From contig NZ_JALGRF010000002.1 of assembly GCF_022815725.1 (NCBI RefSeq), positions 124,001-188,000 on the forward strand: 64,000 nucleotides of DNA, written 5' to 3'. Position 1 is the first letter of the stretch; the number at the start of each line of letters is the position of its first letter. This stretch comes from Streptomyces sp. APSN-46.1. GTDB lineage: Bacteria > Actinomycetota > Actinomycetes > Streptomycetales > Streptomycetaceae. This document shows positions 8,164 to 16,770 of this stretch, piece after piece. Below the pieces are notes generated by a model. That model was not told the DNA's origin, ran no database searches, and saw only the letters and a program-made list of their open reading frames with translations. The position numbers and the translations under genes are program-made.

Positions 8164-9513
8164 GTGGACCACCGCAGCGCAGCCGGAGGCGGCATCGCCC
8201 CTCCGGCCGCCCCACCGCCCGACCGCGGCGACGCAAGCCCCACCCGCGGAGTGTTCGTGTTCAGCACCGCCGATGAGGAGCGCCGCCGCGGTGTCCGCCG
8301 GATGAAAACCACCGCGACCGGGCTGCTGATCCTGGTCGCGCTGGTCTACGTACTCGCCAAGTGGGCCCAGCACACCGGCGCCGGCGCATGGGCCGGCTAC
8401 GTCGCCGCCGCCGCCGAGGCCGGCATGGTCGGCGCGCTCGCGGACTGGTTCGCCGTCACCGCCCTCTTCCGGCGGCCGCTCGGCCTGCCCATCCCGCACA
8501 CCGCGATCATCCCGACCAAGAAGGACCAGCTCGGCGTCACCCTCGGAGAGTTCGTCGGCGAGAACTTCCTCTCCTCCGAGGTGGTCAAGGCCCGCCTCCA
8601 CGCCCTCGGCATCGGCGGCCGACTCGGCGCCTGGCTGGCGGAGCCCGCGCACGCCGACCGGGTCACCGCGGAGCTGGCCGCCGCGCTGCGCGGAGCCCTG
8701 ACCGTTCTGCGCGATTCCGATGTGCAGGCCGTCGTAGGAGAGGCCATCACGCGGCGTGCCGAGACCGCCGAGATCGCGCCGGGCATCGGTAAGACACTGC
8801 AGCGGGTCGTCGCGGACGGCGGGCACCACCGGGCCGTCGACCTCGTGTGCGCCAAGGCTCACGACTGGCTCGTCACGCACGAGGACTCGATCACGGACGC
8901 GGTCCAGGGCGGCGCCCCCGGCTGGACCCCGCGGTTCGTGGACCGCAAGGTGGGCGACCGCGTCTACAAGGAGCTGCTCCGCTTCGTCACCGAGATGCGG
9001 GACATGCCGGAGCATCCGGCGCGCGGGGCGCTGGACCGGTTCCTGACGGACTTCGCGGCCGACCTCCAGTCGGACACGGAGACGCGTGCGAAGGTGGAGC
9101 GCCTCAAGTCCGAGCTGCTGGCGCGGGGCGAGATCCAGGAGGTCATCGCCTCCGCCTGGACCGCGATCCGGTCGATGATCATCTCGGCGGCGGAGGACGA
9201 GCAGAGCGAGCTGCGCCTGCGGGTCCGCGCCTCACTGATGTCCCTGGGCGCGCGCCTGGCCACCGACGGCCGCCTCCAGTACAAGGTGGAGGGCTGGATC
9301 GAGGGCGCGGTCGTCTACGTCGTCACCACCTACCGGACCGAGATCACCTCGCTGATCACGGACACGGTGGCGAGCTGGGACGCCGAGCACACCTCGCGGA
9401 AGATCGAGGCCCACATCGGCCGTGACCTGCAGTTCATCCGTATCAACGGCACGGTGGTCGGCGCCCTGGCGGGCCTGCTGATCTACACGGTGTCCCGGCT
9501 GTTCGTGACGTAG
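8164..9513 (+). CDS. DUF445 family membrane protein
   Basis: A 449-residue protein. The first ~45 residues are Ala/Pro-rich. Two hydrophobic segments follow (about residues 50-70 and 78-98, including AGYVAAAAEAGMVGALADWF), then the DUF445 hallmark FAVTALFRRPLGLPIPHTAI, a long helical region and a C-terminal membrane helix (VVGALAGLLIYTVSRLF). The GTG at 8164 has AGGAG at 8156-8160. Earlier in-frame starts would translate the 42-bp repeats and are rejected. DUF445 proteins are widespread inner-membrane proteins of unknown function. Confidence 0.88.
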   Translation: MDHRSAAGGGIAPPAAPPPDRGDASPTRGVFVFSTADEERRRGVRRMKTTATGLLILVALVYVLAKWAQHTGAGAWAGYVAAAAEAGMVGALADWFAVTALFRRPLGLPIPHTAIIPTKKDQLGVTLGEFVGENFLSSEVVKARLHALGIGGRLGAWLAEPAHADRVTAELAAALRGALTVLRDSDVQAVVGEAITRRAETAEIAPGIGKTLQRVVADGGHHRAVDLVCAKAHDWLVTHEDSITDAVQGGAPGWTPRFVDRKVGDRVYKELLRFVTEMRDMPEHPARGALDRFLTDFAADLQSDTETRAKVERLKSELLARGEIQEVIASAWTAIRSMIISAAEDEQSELRLRVRASLMSLGARLATDGRLQYKVEGWIEGAVVYVVTTYRTEITSLITDTVASWDAEHTSRKIEAHIGRDLQFIRINGTVVGALAGLLIYTVSRLFVT

Positions 9514-9521
9514 CCCCGACG

Positions 9522-9680
9522 GCCGGACGGGCCTGGGCCGGCCCTTCGGGCCGTGGGGTGTCGGGCACCCGACGGGCCGGAAGGGCTGGGGGCCGGGGCC
9601 AGCCGGACGGGCTTGGGCCAGCCGGGGTCAGCCGGACGGGCCGGGCCGGCCGGACGGGTCAGGGTCGGCCGGGGCTCCCG
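9522..9680. repeat. Imperfect GC-rich repeats in a convergent spacer
   Basis: The spacer after the DUF445 gene repeats elements of the form CCGGACGGGC and GGGCCAGCCGGG four to five times. It also contains a GGCCCTTCGGGCC hairpin at about 9538, which could terminate transcription from either side. No gene is visible. Confidence 0.55.
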
Positions 9681-9736
9681 CAGCCGTCAGCCGTCAGGCG
9701 GGCTCCGCAACACAGGACCGCGGCCCCGCGCCCCCC

Positions 9737-10036
9737 TCAGCCGCGGTCGGCGACGGCCCACGACGCGGCGGCGACGACCCCCGCCACGCCGAAGACGGCC
9801 GGCCACGCGCCGACCTTCTTGGCCAGCGGGTGCGATCCCGCGAACCCGGCGACGTACAGCGCCCCCAGCCCGGCCGCCGCGGGCACGCCGCCCCGGCGGT
9901 GCCATTCCCGTCCGGCGACGAGCCCTGCGGCGCCCAGTACGGCAGCGCCCAGGGGCCGTTTCCCGGTCCACCGGGCGACGGCGTACCCGCCGACCAGACC
10001 GGCTGCCGCCACTGCGGAACTGGGTACTCGCACCAT
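9737..10036 (-). CDS. Small hydrophobic membrane protein, unrecognised
   Basis: A 99-residue protein with three to four Ala/Val/Gly-rich hydrophobic segments (for example VAAAGLVGGYAVARW and VFGVAGVVAAASWAVA). The ATG at 10036 has GGGAG about 8 bases upstream; an in-frame extension upstream would read a GCCACT hexanucleotide repeat and is rejected. No family is recognised. It is probably co-transcribed with the next small membrane protein at 10112-10288. Confidence 0.65.
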   Translation of the reverse strand: MVRVPSSAVAAAGLVGGYAVARWTGKRPLGAAVLGAAGLVAGREWHRRGGVPAAAGLGALYVAGFAGSHPLAKKVGAWPAVFGVAGVVAAASWAVADRG

Positions 10037-10074
10037 GCCGAACTCCCTGCGTCGTCTTGTCCGATGATCTGCCA

Positions 10075-10103
10075 CTGCCACTGCCACTGCCACTGCCACT
10101 GCC
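10075..10103. repeat. GCCACT hexanucleotide repeat (five copies)
   Basis: About five perfect copies of GCCACT run from 10075 between the two small membrane-protein genes on the minus strand. Such arrays can change copy number by slippage. It lies about 40 bases upstream of the 9737-10036 gene and could alter its leader length. Confidence 0.8.
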
Positions 10104-10111
10104 ATACGAGG

Positions 10112-10288
10112 CTAACGCGACCGCTTCACCACCCGGCGGGCGCCCAGCGCCCCCAGCACGAGTACCGCCCCGCCGATCACGTCACGCGGCACCGCGTCCC
10201 GTACGGCGCGCGGCAGCAGGGCCACGACCCCGAGCACGAGCAGGAAGGCGAGGGCGCACCGGCCGGCTGCCCGAAGCAGTCTGTCCAC
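10112..10288 (-). CDS. Small putative membrane protein, start uncertain
   Basis: About 58 residues with two hydrophobic stretches (CALAFLLVLGVVALLP and IGGAVLVLGALGA) and a basic tail RRVVKRSR. The GTG at 10288 is chosen because earlier in-frame starts would overlap the divergent GNAT gene and encode unlikely sequence. No family is recognised, and the gene may be read together with the preceding small membrane protein. Confidence 0.5.
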   Translation of the reverse strand: MDRLLRAAGRCALAFLLVLGVVALLPRAVRDAVPRDVIGGAVLVLGALGARRVVKRSR

Positions 10289-10457
10289 GTCCTGCTCAAC
10301 GCGGCCGCCGGGCAGCCCGACACGGAGGGAGGTGAGGGGATTTGTCGCACACTCGCCGGATCCGTGCGATGCCCGCCCCGGGAACCCGAAGCGCATAAAT
10401 TCAATCTCCCCACCCAAAGGGGAAAATCCCCACGCACACATCAGGAGCCGGGACATC

Positions 10458-10994
10458 GTGATCTGCTACGGACAGGCCGTCCTCGACCTCGCGGACGAAC
10501 TGGTCGACGCCTACGCCGACGTCTTCTCCGCCCCACCGTGGAACGAGGACGCAGAAACCATTCGTCAGTTCGCGTCCCGCCTCCAGGCCGACGTCCGGCG
10601 CCGTGGATTCCGTACGGCCATCTCCCAGTCCGAGGCCGGCATCGACGGCTTCGCCACCGGCTGGATCACCCCGGCCGCCTTCCCCAAGAACCGCGCGTAC
10701 GCCCAGGTCGCGGCCCAACTCGGCGCCGGCCGCGTGAAGGAACTCCTGTCCGGCGCGCTGGAGATAGACGAACTCGCCGTACGCCCGTACGCGCGCGGCC
10801 ACGGCACCGGCCGGGCCCTGCTCACCGAGATCACCGCCGACGCCCCCGACCGGCGGGCCTGGCTGCTGACCTCCCGCCTGGCCACCGACACCGTGGCCAC
10901 GTACCGGCGCCTGGGCTGGCACGAGGTCCCCGCCCTGCCCGGCACGGAGACCGGTGTGATCGTCTTCCTGTCCCCGGAGCATCCGAACCGCTGA
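10458..10994 (+). CDS. GNAT family N-acetyltransferase
   Basis: A 178-residue protein. It contains LEIDELAVRPYARGHGTGRA, which matches the GNAT acetyl-CoA-binding motif A (V-x-P-x-x-R-G-x-G-x-G/A), and a C-terminal VATYRRLGWHEVP, which matches motif B (x-Y-x-x-x-G-F/W). The GTG at 10458 has AGGAG about 10 bases upstream; the upstream in-frame extension looks non-coding. Substrate unknown. Confidence 0.82.
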   Translation: MICYGQAVLDLADELVDAYADVFSAPPWNEDAETIRQFASRLQADVRRRGFRTAISQSEAGIDGFATGWITPAAFPKNRAYAQVAAQLGAGRVKELLSGALEIDELAVRPYARGHGTGRALLTEITADAPDRRAWLLTSRLATDTVATYRRLGWHEVPALPGTETGVIVFLSPEHPNR

Positions 10995-11031
10995 AGGGTG
11001 TCCCGCCGATCAGGCCGGGCATACCCGCGGC

Positions 11032-12051
11032 ATGATCACGAACTCGGCAGGGGCCGCCGCCGCGAAGGTGGCCCGCAGGCAGCTCAACCTGGCCACGCGC
11101 CACCAGCTCACCGCGGCCGGCGTCCCCGACGGCACCGTCACCTCCCGGACCCGCCCGGGCGGCCCCTGGCAGCGCTTACTGCCCCGCGTCTACCTCCTCC
11201 AGACCGGGCCTCCGGACCACCGCCAGCGCGCCCTCGCCGCCGTCCTGTACGCCGCCGAACCCGGCGCCGACCCCCTGTCCGGCGACACGGCCGCCCTCAC
11301 CGGCGGCGCCGCCCTCACCCTCCTCGGCATCCGCGACGCCCCGCACACCCCGGCGGACGTCCTGATCCGCGCCCCGCGCCGACTGGCCGGCACCCCGGAG
11401 CTCCGCCCGCTCCCGACCGCGCGGTGGCCGCGCACCATCACCGTCTCCGGTATCCCCAGCGCCCGCCCGGTCCGCGCGGCGGCCGACTTCGCCGCACGCG
11501 CCGACGCCCCCGAGCTGGTCCGCTCGGTCCTGGCGGGCGTCGTCCAGGCCGGCTGGTGCCACCCGCAGGACCTGCACGCCGAACTCCGCGCCTGCCGCCT
11601 CCTGACCCGCCCCGCGATCCGCGCCGCCGCGGCGGAACTCCTGGCCGGTGTCCGCTCGGTCGCCGAGGCCCAGGCCCGCGACACCCTGACGGCGACGGAC
11701 CTCCCGACCCCGCTGTGGAACGCCCGCGTCCACACCCCGGACGGCACCTTCCTGGCCAGCCCGGACGCCTACTGGCCCGAGGAGGGCGTGGCCCTGGAGA
11801 TCGACTCGGCGGAGTACCACTACACCCGCGACGCCTGGCACGCCACCCTCCGCCGCCGCCTCCGCCTGGAGTCCCACGGCATCCTGGTGGTCAGCGCGAC
11901 CCCGTCGATGATCCGCGACACCCCAACAGAAGTCCTCGCAGCCCTCCGCACCCTCCTCACCCTCGCATCCACCCGCCCCACCCCACCCACAGCCCTGGCC
12001 CGCGGCCACCAACAGCTCCCGCTCTTCCCGGGGAATGGAGCGGGTCCATGA
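11032..12051 (+). CDS. AbiEi-like antitoxin/DUF559 (Vsr-like nuclease fold) protein
   Basis: A 339-residue protein. The N-terminus (about 10-100) resembles the AbiEi-type winged-helix region (RRQLNLATRHQLTAAGV, then RLLPRVYLL). The C-terminal ~110 residues match DUF559, a PD-(D/E)XK fold related to very-short-patch nucleases, seen in SPDAYWPEEGVALEIDSAEY followed by RRRLRLESHGILVV. Codon TTA at 11176-11178 (Leu) would make translation depend on the bldA tRNA. The family is common in actinobacteria and often called a type IV toxin-antitoxin AbiEi-like protein; no AbiEii toxin gene is next to it. It converges on a restriction gene 31 bp downstream. Confidence 0.7.
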   Translation: MITNSAGAAAAKVARRQLNLATRHQLTAAGVPDGTVTSRTRPGGPWQRLLPRVYLLQTGPPDHRQRALAAVLYAAEPGADPLSGDTAALTGGAALTLLGIRDAPHTPADVLIRAPRRLAGTPELRPLPTARWPRTITVSGIPSARPVRAAADFAARADAPELVRSVLAGVVQAGWCHPQDLHAELRACRLLTRPAIRAAAAELLAGVRSVAEAQARDTLTATDLPTPLWNARVHTPDGTFLASPDAYWPEEGVALEIDSAEYHYTRDAWHATLRRRLRLESHGILVVSATPSMIRDTPTEVLAALRTLLTLASTRPTPPTALARGHQQLPLFPGNGAGP

Positions 12052-12082
12052 AGCGGCGTCAACGTCGAGCGAGACGAAGAGG

Positions 12083-13804
12083 TTAACGGGTCACATCGCG
12101 CTGAATCGTCTTCCCCGTGGCCTCCTCGATGAGCTGGATGACGATCTCCAATCGCTCATCCAGGAACGTCGAGTAGTCATCGTTCAGGAGCCCGTTGGCC
12201 TGCTGATTAGCGATGGCGTGGGACGCCAGTACGTCGGCCAGCCTCTGCTCGCCGTACGCCGTTTTCATCTTCTCGATGTACACGCTGGGGGCATGGCTCG
12301 CGATGATGCGATTCGTCTCCCCGTCGATGAGCGAGCGGTTGAGCATCAGCTCTGAGCTCTCCGGACTCTGCTGCTTAGCCAGGTACGCTTTCGGGAAGAT
12401 GTGGTGCGACTCCGCCTCAAGCGCACGCGTGGCCGTCATGCTCTGCCCGGTGTGAAAGTCGGCAGCCTTGTTCTTGACGAGTAGGCAGATTAGCCCTGAG
12501 TAGAGGGCCTTGCGTCGCACCGACGCTGTCCGCAGCGTGCTCGCGTTGATCTGCAACTCATCGATTACTTCGGGCGCCTCACCCTCGCCGGTCGTGATCC
12601 ACTTGGTGAGACGTGAGTAGTCGGCGCCCATTTGGCTGTTGGCACCCTGGTCGTAATTGGTCGTGAAGGTGCTCGCCCAGAAGAACTGCTGGAGTCGACG
12701 CAGTGCCTGGGACCGCTCCAGCGGCTTCAATTCCTTCTGCTTGTCCCACACGGCTGCCATGGGAGTGAGGATCATCCCGTACGGAAGCCACTTCTGAGAG
12801 ATGACGCCACAATCCGACTGAATCATGTCGATCACCCCCGCGAAGCCTGCGGTCGCGCTCTCCCAGTGCGCCTTGATGTCATCCCCGGTCAGTTTCTTGA
12901 GAACGTCGGAGCGCTGGGCACTTCCTCGGACCCGCAGGCAAATCGCCTGGAGCACGTTGTATGGATCAATTCGAAATTCTTTGAGGGTCCTGTGATTCGC
13001 TTCGGCTTCGTCCCAAAGGTCCCGAAGGTTCACTCCCTGCGGGAAGAAACGTGCGGTGAGGAGTTCGAAGGGGCCAAGCGGCTTTCCAGTTCGGTTCAAC
13101 GTCTCAAAAATCGTGCAGACGGCGTCCATGGAAGTTGAACTGGGCAGTGTCAGGATGGGGAGGCCATAGGTTTTAAGCGGGCTGATGTATTTGTCGCGCA
13201 TTTCTCGATAGAGGCTCTTAGCCTCCCTCGCGGTGAGCGACAGCTCAGGGTTGTTCCCTATAGAATCCGCGTAATCGTCCAGCCATTCGTCAAACTTGTG
13301 GACTTCGGCGATGGGGAGCTGGGATGGCATCGGTGCCTGGTAGCGGCGACCCGCCTTCCCTGCGGCCGGCATGGAGAAGATTGCCTTCTCGAAGTCCACA
13401 TCTGGCACTTCGCGTACGCGCCTGGACGGGATATCGACGAACTCGTCGACGTTGATGAAGTAGCGCTCGTCGCCCGATCCTGTCAGTGCCTGGTAGAGAG
13501 AGGTGAGGCGCTGCTGTCCATCGAGGACCAGGATGGAAGGGGGGTTATTGGAGGAGCTGGGGGCGCCGTCGAAGCTGCGACTGGCGAAGGCCTGCCCCTC
13601 GCCCTGCTCCCAGAAGAGGAGCGTTCCTACGGGGTAGCGCGACATGATGGAGCCGAGGAGTTCGGCGGTGCGAGTGGAATCCCATACGAAGTCGCGTTGG
13701 AAATCGGGAAGGGCGATCTCTCGACTTTGAATTCGAGTCACAAGATTCAGTACCTGAAGCGGGTTGGTCTGAAAGATTGGGTCCGACTCGTATGCGCTGG
13801 TCAT
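12083..13804 (-). CDS. GmrSD-type restriction protein (DUF262 + DUF1524 HNH)
   Basis: A 573-residue protein. The N-terminal DUF262 (ParB/Srx-like) domain has ALPDFQRDFVWD and LVLDGQQRLTSLYQA, the DGQQR motif characteristic of GmrS-like NTPases. The C-terminal part has ESHHIFPKAYLAK and then LNRSLIDGETN, a DUF1524 HNH-like nuclease motif. GmrSD enzymes are type IV restriction systems that cut DNA with modified, for example glucosylated, cytosine; some relatives have other specificities. The GC content is visibly lower than in both neighbours, which points to horizontal acquisition. The ATG at 13804 has AAGGAA upstream. Confidence 0.85.
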   Translation of the reverse strand: MTSAYESDPIFQTNPLQVLNLVTRIQSREIALPDFQRDFVWDSTRTAELLGSIMSRYPVGTLLFWEQGEGQAFASRSFDGAPSSSNNPPSILVLDGQQRLTSLYQALTGSGDERYFINVDEFVDIPSRRVREVPDVDFEKAIFSMPAAGKAGRRYQAPMPSQLPIAEVHKFDEWLDDYADSIGNNPELSLTAREAKSLYREMRDKYISPLKTYGLPILTLPSSTSMDAVCTIFETLNRTGKPLGPFELLTARFFPQGVNLRDLWDEAEANHRTLKEFRIDPYNVLQAICLRVRGSAQRSDVLKKLTGDDIKAHWESATAGFAGVIDMIQSDCGVISQKWLPYGMILTPMAAVWDKQKELKPLERSQALRRLQQFFWASTFTTNYDQGANSQMGADYSRLTKWITTGEGEAPEVIDELQINASTLRTASVRRKALYSGLICLLVKNKAADFHTGQSMTATRALEAESHHIFPKAYLAKQQSPESSELMLNRSLIDGETNRIIASHAPSVYIEKMKTAYGEQRLADVLASHAIANQQANGLLNDDYSTFLDERLEIVIQLIEEATGKTIQRDVTR

Positions 13805-13856
13805 GATTCCTTCGTAATGGGAACGGACTAACGACTGGAAAGTGCCCAGCCTTCTA

Positions 13857-14858
13857 TCACGCGCGGGCGCCGTGGCATTCCGCGTAGGGCTTGCCTGAGG
13901 TGCACCAGCAGGGGGAGGTGGGGGTGGGGGGCCAGGGGGTGGCTTTGCCGCGGGCCGCGAGGGTTGTGGCGTATTCGGCCAGGAGGCTGGGGGAGGCCGG
14001 GGAGGTTTTTTCGGAGGCCGCGAAGGCTTCGTAGGACGGGACGCTGGCCGTGACGATGCCGAGGTTGGTGGTGCCCGAGGCGGCGAGGGCGCGGAGGGAG
14101 GTTTCGACCTCCCGGAGGTGGGCCTCGTGCGAGGGGTACTCCGCTGCGAGGGTGGGGTACGACGTGAGGAGTTCCGTCAGCTCGCGCACCGGCCAGTGGA
14201 GGATCGCCACCGGGAACGGGCGGGAGAGGGCGGCGCGGCGGTCGCCCAGTTCGGCGCGGAGGCGGGCGATCTCGGCCCGGAGTTCGGCCGGGTCGTCGGA
14301 GCCCAGGGCCCAGATGCGCTTCGGGTCGTGGAGTTCGTCCAGGGGGATCGGGCCGATGTGGCGGGTGTCGGCCACCATGTCCCAGTCGTCGTGCGGGAGT
14401 CCGAGGAGGCGGCGGACGCGGTGGCGGCCCGTCAGGAGGGCTGTGGTGGCCGTGGTGAGGGGCTCTTCCTCGGTGATGAGGAGGCTCGCCGCTTCGGTGA
14501 AGCAGTCGTGCGAGGCTTCCAACTCGTCGTGGGTCTCAAGGGCTTCCGCGATGACCTCCCAGGGCGCCGGGTCCTTGGGGGAGGCGGCGCGGATGCCGGC
14601 GATCAGGGCGCGGGCCTCGGCCTCGTGGCCGTACTCCCAGAGGTTCGCCGCCTGTAGGGCCTTGATCAGGTGGGGGTTGGCGGGGGAGGCCGAGAGGAGT
14701 TGATCGTAGAGCGCGCTCGCCCGTTCGCGTGCGTCGGCCAGTTCGAGATGGGCCGCGGCCTGGAGGAGCAAGGGCTCCTGGTCCTCGGGGTAGCGGGTCG
14801 CCGTGCGGATGAGGCGCTCGGCTTCGGCGATGTGCTCGGCAGGCGTGTCGGGGCGCAT
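13857..14858 (-). CDS. TPR-like protein with C-terminal SEC-C zinc motif
   Basis: A 333-residue soluble protein. The N-terminal ~110 residues consist of helical repeats resembling TPRs (for example HLELADARERASALYDQLL). The middle is unassigned. The C-terminus PCWCTSGKPYAECHGARA is a SEC-C zinc-binding motif (CxCx8CH), as at the end of SecA and in many small adaptor proteins. The ATG is at 14858. It is divergent from the class E sortase 47 bases away. Function unknown; a protein-quality or secretion adaptor is only a guess. Confidence 0.75.
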   Translation of the reverse strand: MRPDTPAEHIAEAERLIRTATRYPEDQEPLLLQAAAHLELADARERASALYDQLLSASPANPHLIKALQAANLWEYGHEAEARALIAGIRAASPKDPAPWEVIAEALETHDELEASHDCFTEAASLLITEEEPLTTATTALLTGRHRVRRLLGLPHDDWDMVADTRHIGPIPLDELHDPKRIWALGSDDPAELRAEIARLRAELGDRRAALSRPFPVAILHWPVRELTELLTSYPTLAAEYPSHEAHLREVETSLRALAASGTTNLGIVTASVPSYEAFAASEKTSPASPSLLAEYATTLAARGKATPWPPTPTSPCWCTSGKPYAECHGARA

Positions 14859-14905
14859 GGTTCACACCGTACTGCCGCTGGTCAGTTGACGGGGGAGGAC
14901 TTAAG

Positions 14906-15742
14906 GTGCCGCCCGTGCGGGATCACATACGTGTGGTGGTGCAGGGGGGCGGCCGGAGGCCTCGCGGGGCCGGGCTCGCGGGCGTGTTGTGGGCCGCCGC
15001 CGAACTGGCCGTCACGGTGGGTGTGGTGGTGATGCTGTTGGTGGTGCACCAGGTGTGGTGGACCAACCGGCAGGCGGCCGCTGCCGCGCGGGAGCAGGTT
15101 CAGGCCCTGGAGGAGCGGTGGGCCACCACCATCGATACTGCTGAGCAGGTGGGTGCGCCGCTGGATGCCGGTGTGTCTCCGGATCCCGGTGGGGTGCCGG
15201 TTGACGGGGCTGTCGTCGCTCCGGCTGAGACCGGTCCCGCCATGCCGTCTGCCCGGCCCGCGCCCGCGCCCGCGCCCGCGGTCGAGCCGCCGCCGCCTCG
15301 GTCGCAGTCCGCGTACGCCGTGCTGCGCATCCCGCGCCTCGGGCTGGTCGTGCCCGTCGCGCAGGGCATCGACAAGCGGGCCGTGCTGGACAAGGGGTAC
15401 GCCGGTCACTACCCCGGGACCGCGATGCCCGGGGCGCAGGGGAACTTTGCGGTGGCCGGGCATCGTCTTACCCATGGGGAGCCGTTCCGGTACATCAACC
15501 GGTTGCGGGAGGGGGACGAGTTGATCGTCGATGTCAGGGGGAAGCGGTATGTCTACGTTGTGGGGAAGACGCTCGGTGAGACGAGCGAGCGGGATACCGG
15601 GGTGATCGCGGCGGTGCCGCGCAGCGTGGTGAAGCCGGACTATGGATACAGCGAGCCCGGCGCGTACATCACGCTGACCACCTGTACGCCCGAGTACAGC
15701 TCCAAGTACCGGCTCGTGGTGTGGGGGACCCTGAAGCGCTAG
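14906..15742 (+). CDS. Class E sortase
   Basis: A 278-residue protein with an N-terminal membrane anchor (about residues 24-48), an Ala/Pro-rich stalk and a sortase domain from about residue 130. Catalytic residues are visible: His in FAVAGHRLTHGEPF, Cys in ITLTTCTPEY and Arg in SKYRLVV. Class E sortases of actinobacteria anchor LAXTG-type proteins to peptidoglycan. A candidate substrate ending in LADTG plus a membrane helix is encoded at 21768-22523. The GTG at 14906 follows GGGGGAGG with good spacing. The next small gene starts 2 bases after the stop. Confidence 0.9.
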   Translation: MPPVRDHIRVVVQGGGRRPRGAGLAGVLWAAAELAVTVGVVVMLLVVHQVWWTNRQAAAAAREQVQALEERWATTIDTAEQVGAPLDAGVSPDPGGVPVDGAVVAPAETGPAMPSARPAPAPAPAVEPPPPRSQSAYAVLRIPRLGLVVPVAQGIDKRAVLDKGYAGHYPGTAMPGAQGNFAVAGHRLTHGEPFRYINRLREGDELIVDVRGKRYVYVVGKTLGETSERDTGVIAAVPRSVVKPDYGYSEPGAYITLTTCTPEYSSKYRLVVWGTLKR

Positions 15743-15744
15743 AG

Positions 15745-15984
15745 GTGAGCCTGCTGCTGGTCGGCGGGTTCCTCGGGCTGGTTCTCGGGGAGAGCGGGCT
15801 GGCCGCCGCCGTGGTGGTGCTCGCCGCCACCGTCGCCGTGGGCACCGCGCCCTGGCCGCACGGCTCGTACGGCCTGTGCCGCGGCACCGCATACGCACCG
15901 CGATCCGTGATCGCGAGCAGCGCACGGCGTTCCTGCCGCAGCGCGATCCCGACGCCTCGGGCCGGTCGCGGTCATTGTTGCTGA
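15745..15984 (+). pseudogene. DUF6412-like small membrane protein, frameshifted
   Basis: Frame 1 from GTG 15745 gives a membrane segment (LLLVGGFLGLVLGESG, then AAAVVVLAATVAVGTA) but ends in an implausible Arg/Ser-rich tail at 15984. Near 15875 another frame takes over with RIRTAIRDREQRTAFLP followed by QRDPDASGRSRS, which resembles the conserved C-terminus I recall for DUF6412 proteins encoded beside YidC homologues. The two halves need a -1 (or +2) shift to join, and the C-terminal frame then runs on without its usual stop. A decayed gene is likely; a sequencing indel is the alternative. Confidence 0.6.
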
Positions 15985-15985
15985 G

Positions 15986-16648
15986 TTGGGCCGGCTCCTG
16001 GAGCCGGTACTGGCCGAGTCCGCGACCGCTGCGGCGATCGTGCTGTTCACCGTGCTCGTACGGCTCGCCCTGCACCCCCTGAGTCGTGCGGCCTTCCTCG
16101 GCGCGACCCCGGCGGCCGGGTGTCTGCCGGTGCTGTTGCAGCTGCCGGTGTTCTTCGTCATGTACCAGGCCTCCTCCTCGGCGAAGGTCGGCGGGGCGGC
16201 GAACGAGCTGCTCGGGCACCGGCTGTTCGCCGCGCCGCTCGGGGCCCGGTGGACGGGAGCGCTGGAGGAGGGCGGACTGTTCGGGGCGCAGGGGCTGGTG
16301 TTCCTCGGCTTGTTCGCGGCGATCGGGGTCGTGGCCGCGTGGAGCGCGGTGCGGGGCCGGCGGGCCGCGGCCGCCGCGTCGCCGGCGGCTCCGGCCCCGG
16401 CCCCGGTTCTGACGTCGGCCGGCAAGGCCGCGGTGACTCCCGAGCAGCTGGAGGCGATGCGCAAGCTGGGCGGCGTACTGCCCCTGCTGTCGTTCGGGAC
16501 GCTGATCACCGCCGCCGTGGTGCCGCTGGCGGCCGGGCTCTACCTGCTGACCACCACCGCGTGGTCGGTCGCGGAGCGCGCCTGGCTCCAGTACCGCAAG
16601 GAGCGGGCGGCGCGTGAGCCGAATGAGGGGGTGCGTTCCAGTCTGTGA
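15986..16648 (+). CDS. YidC/Oxa1-like insertase homologue lacking the C1 cytoplasmic hairpin
   Basis: A 220-residue membrane protein starting at TTG 15986. The segment IVLFTVLVRLALHPLSRAA matches the YidC helix carrying the groove arginine, and GCLPVLLQLPVFFVMYQ matches the next conserved helix (GCLPxLxQxPxF). YidC inserts and folds membrane proteins. In family members about 40-45 residues of charged hairpin (the C1 region) lie between these motifs; here only about seven are left. Two or three further hydrophobic segments follow. The deletion is in frame. With the broken neighbour upstream, this locus may be decaying, or it encodes a reduced paralogue. Confidence 0.75.
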   Translation: MGRLLEPVLAESATAAAIVLFTVLVRLALHPLSRAAFLGATPAAGCLPVLLQLPVFFVMYQASSSAKVGGAANELLGHRLFAAPLGARWTGALEEGGLFGAQGLVFLGLFAAIGVVAAWSAVRGRRAAAAASPAAPAPAPVLTSAGKAAVTPEQLEAMRKLGGVLPLLSFGTLITAAVVPLAAGLYLLTTTAWSVAERAWLQYRKERAAREPNEGVRSSL

Positions 16649-16770
16649 ACAGGGTCTTGCGCATTGTCCGGTTATCTTGGAGGATCGACCAATCCTCCGA
16701 TGGCCGCAACCCATCGGCCGGCCCGGGGCATGCCCATGGGCCGACCACCCTCGACCACGGGAGAATGCCC

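Noticed and set aside
4767..8312. Open minus-strand frame of 1181 codons
   Set aside because: It is antisense to the ABC operon, DUF1707 gene and the 42-bp repeats, with Arg/Pro/His-rich composition and no domain. It is an artefact of high GC and of repeats divisible by three.
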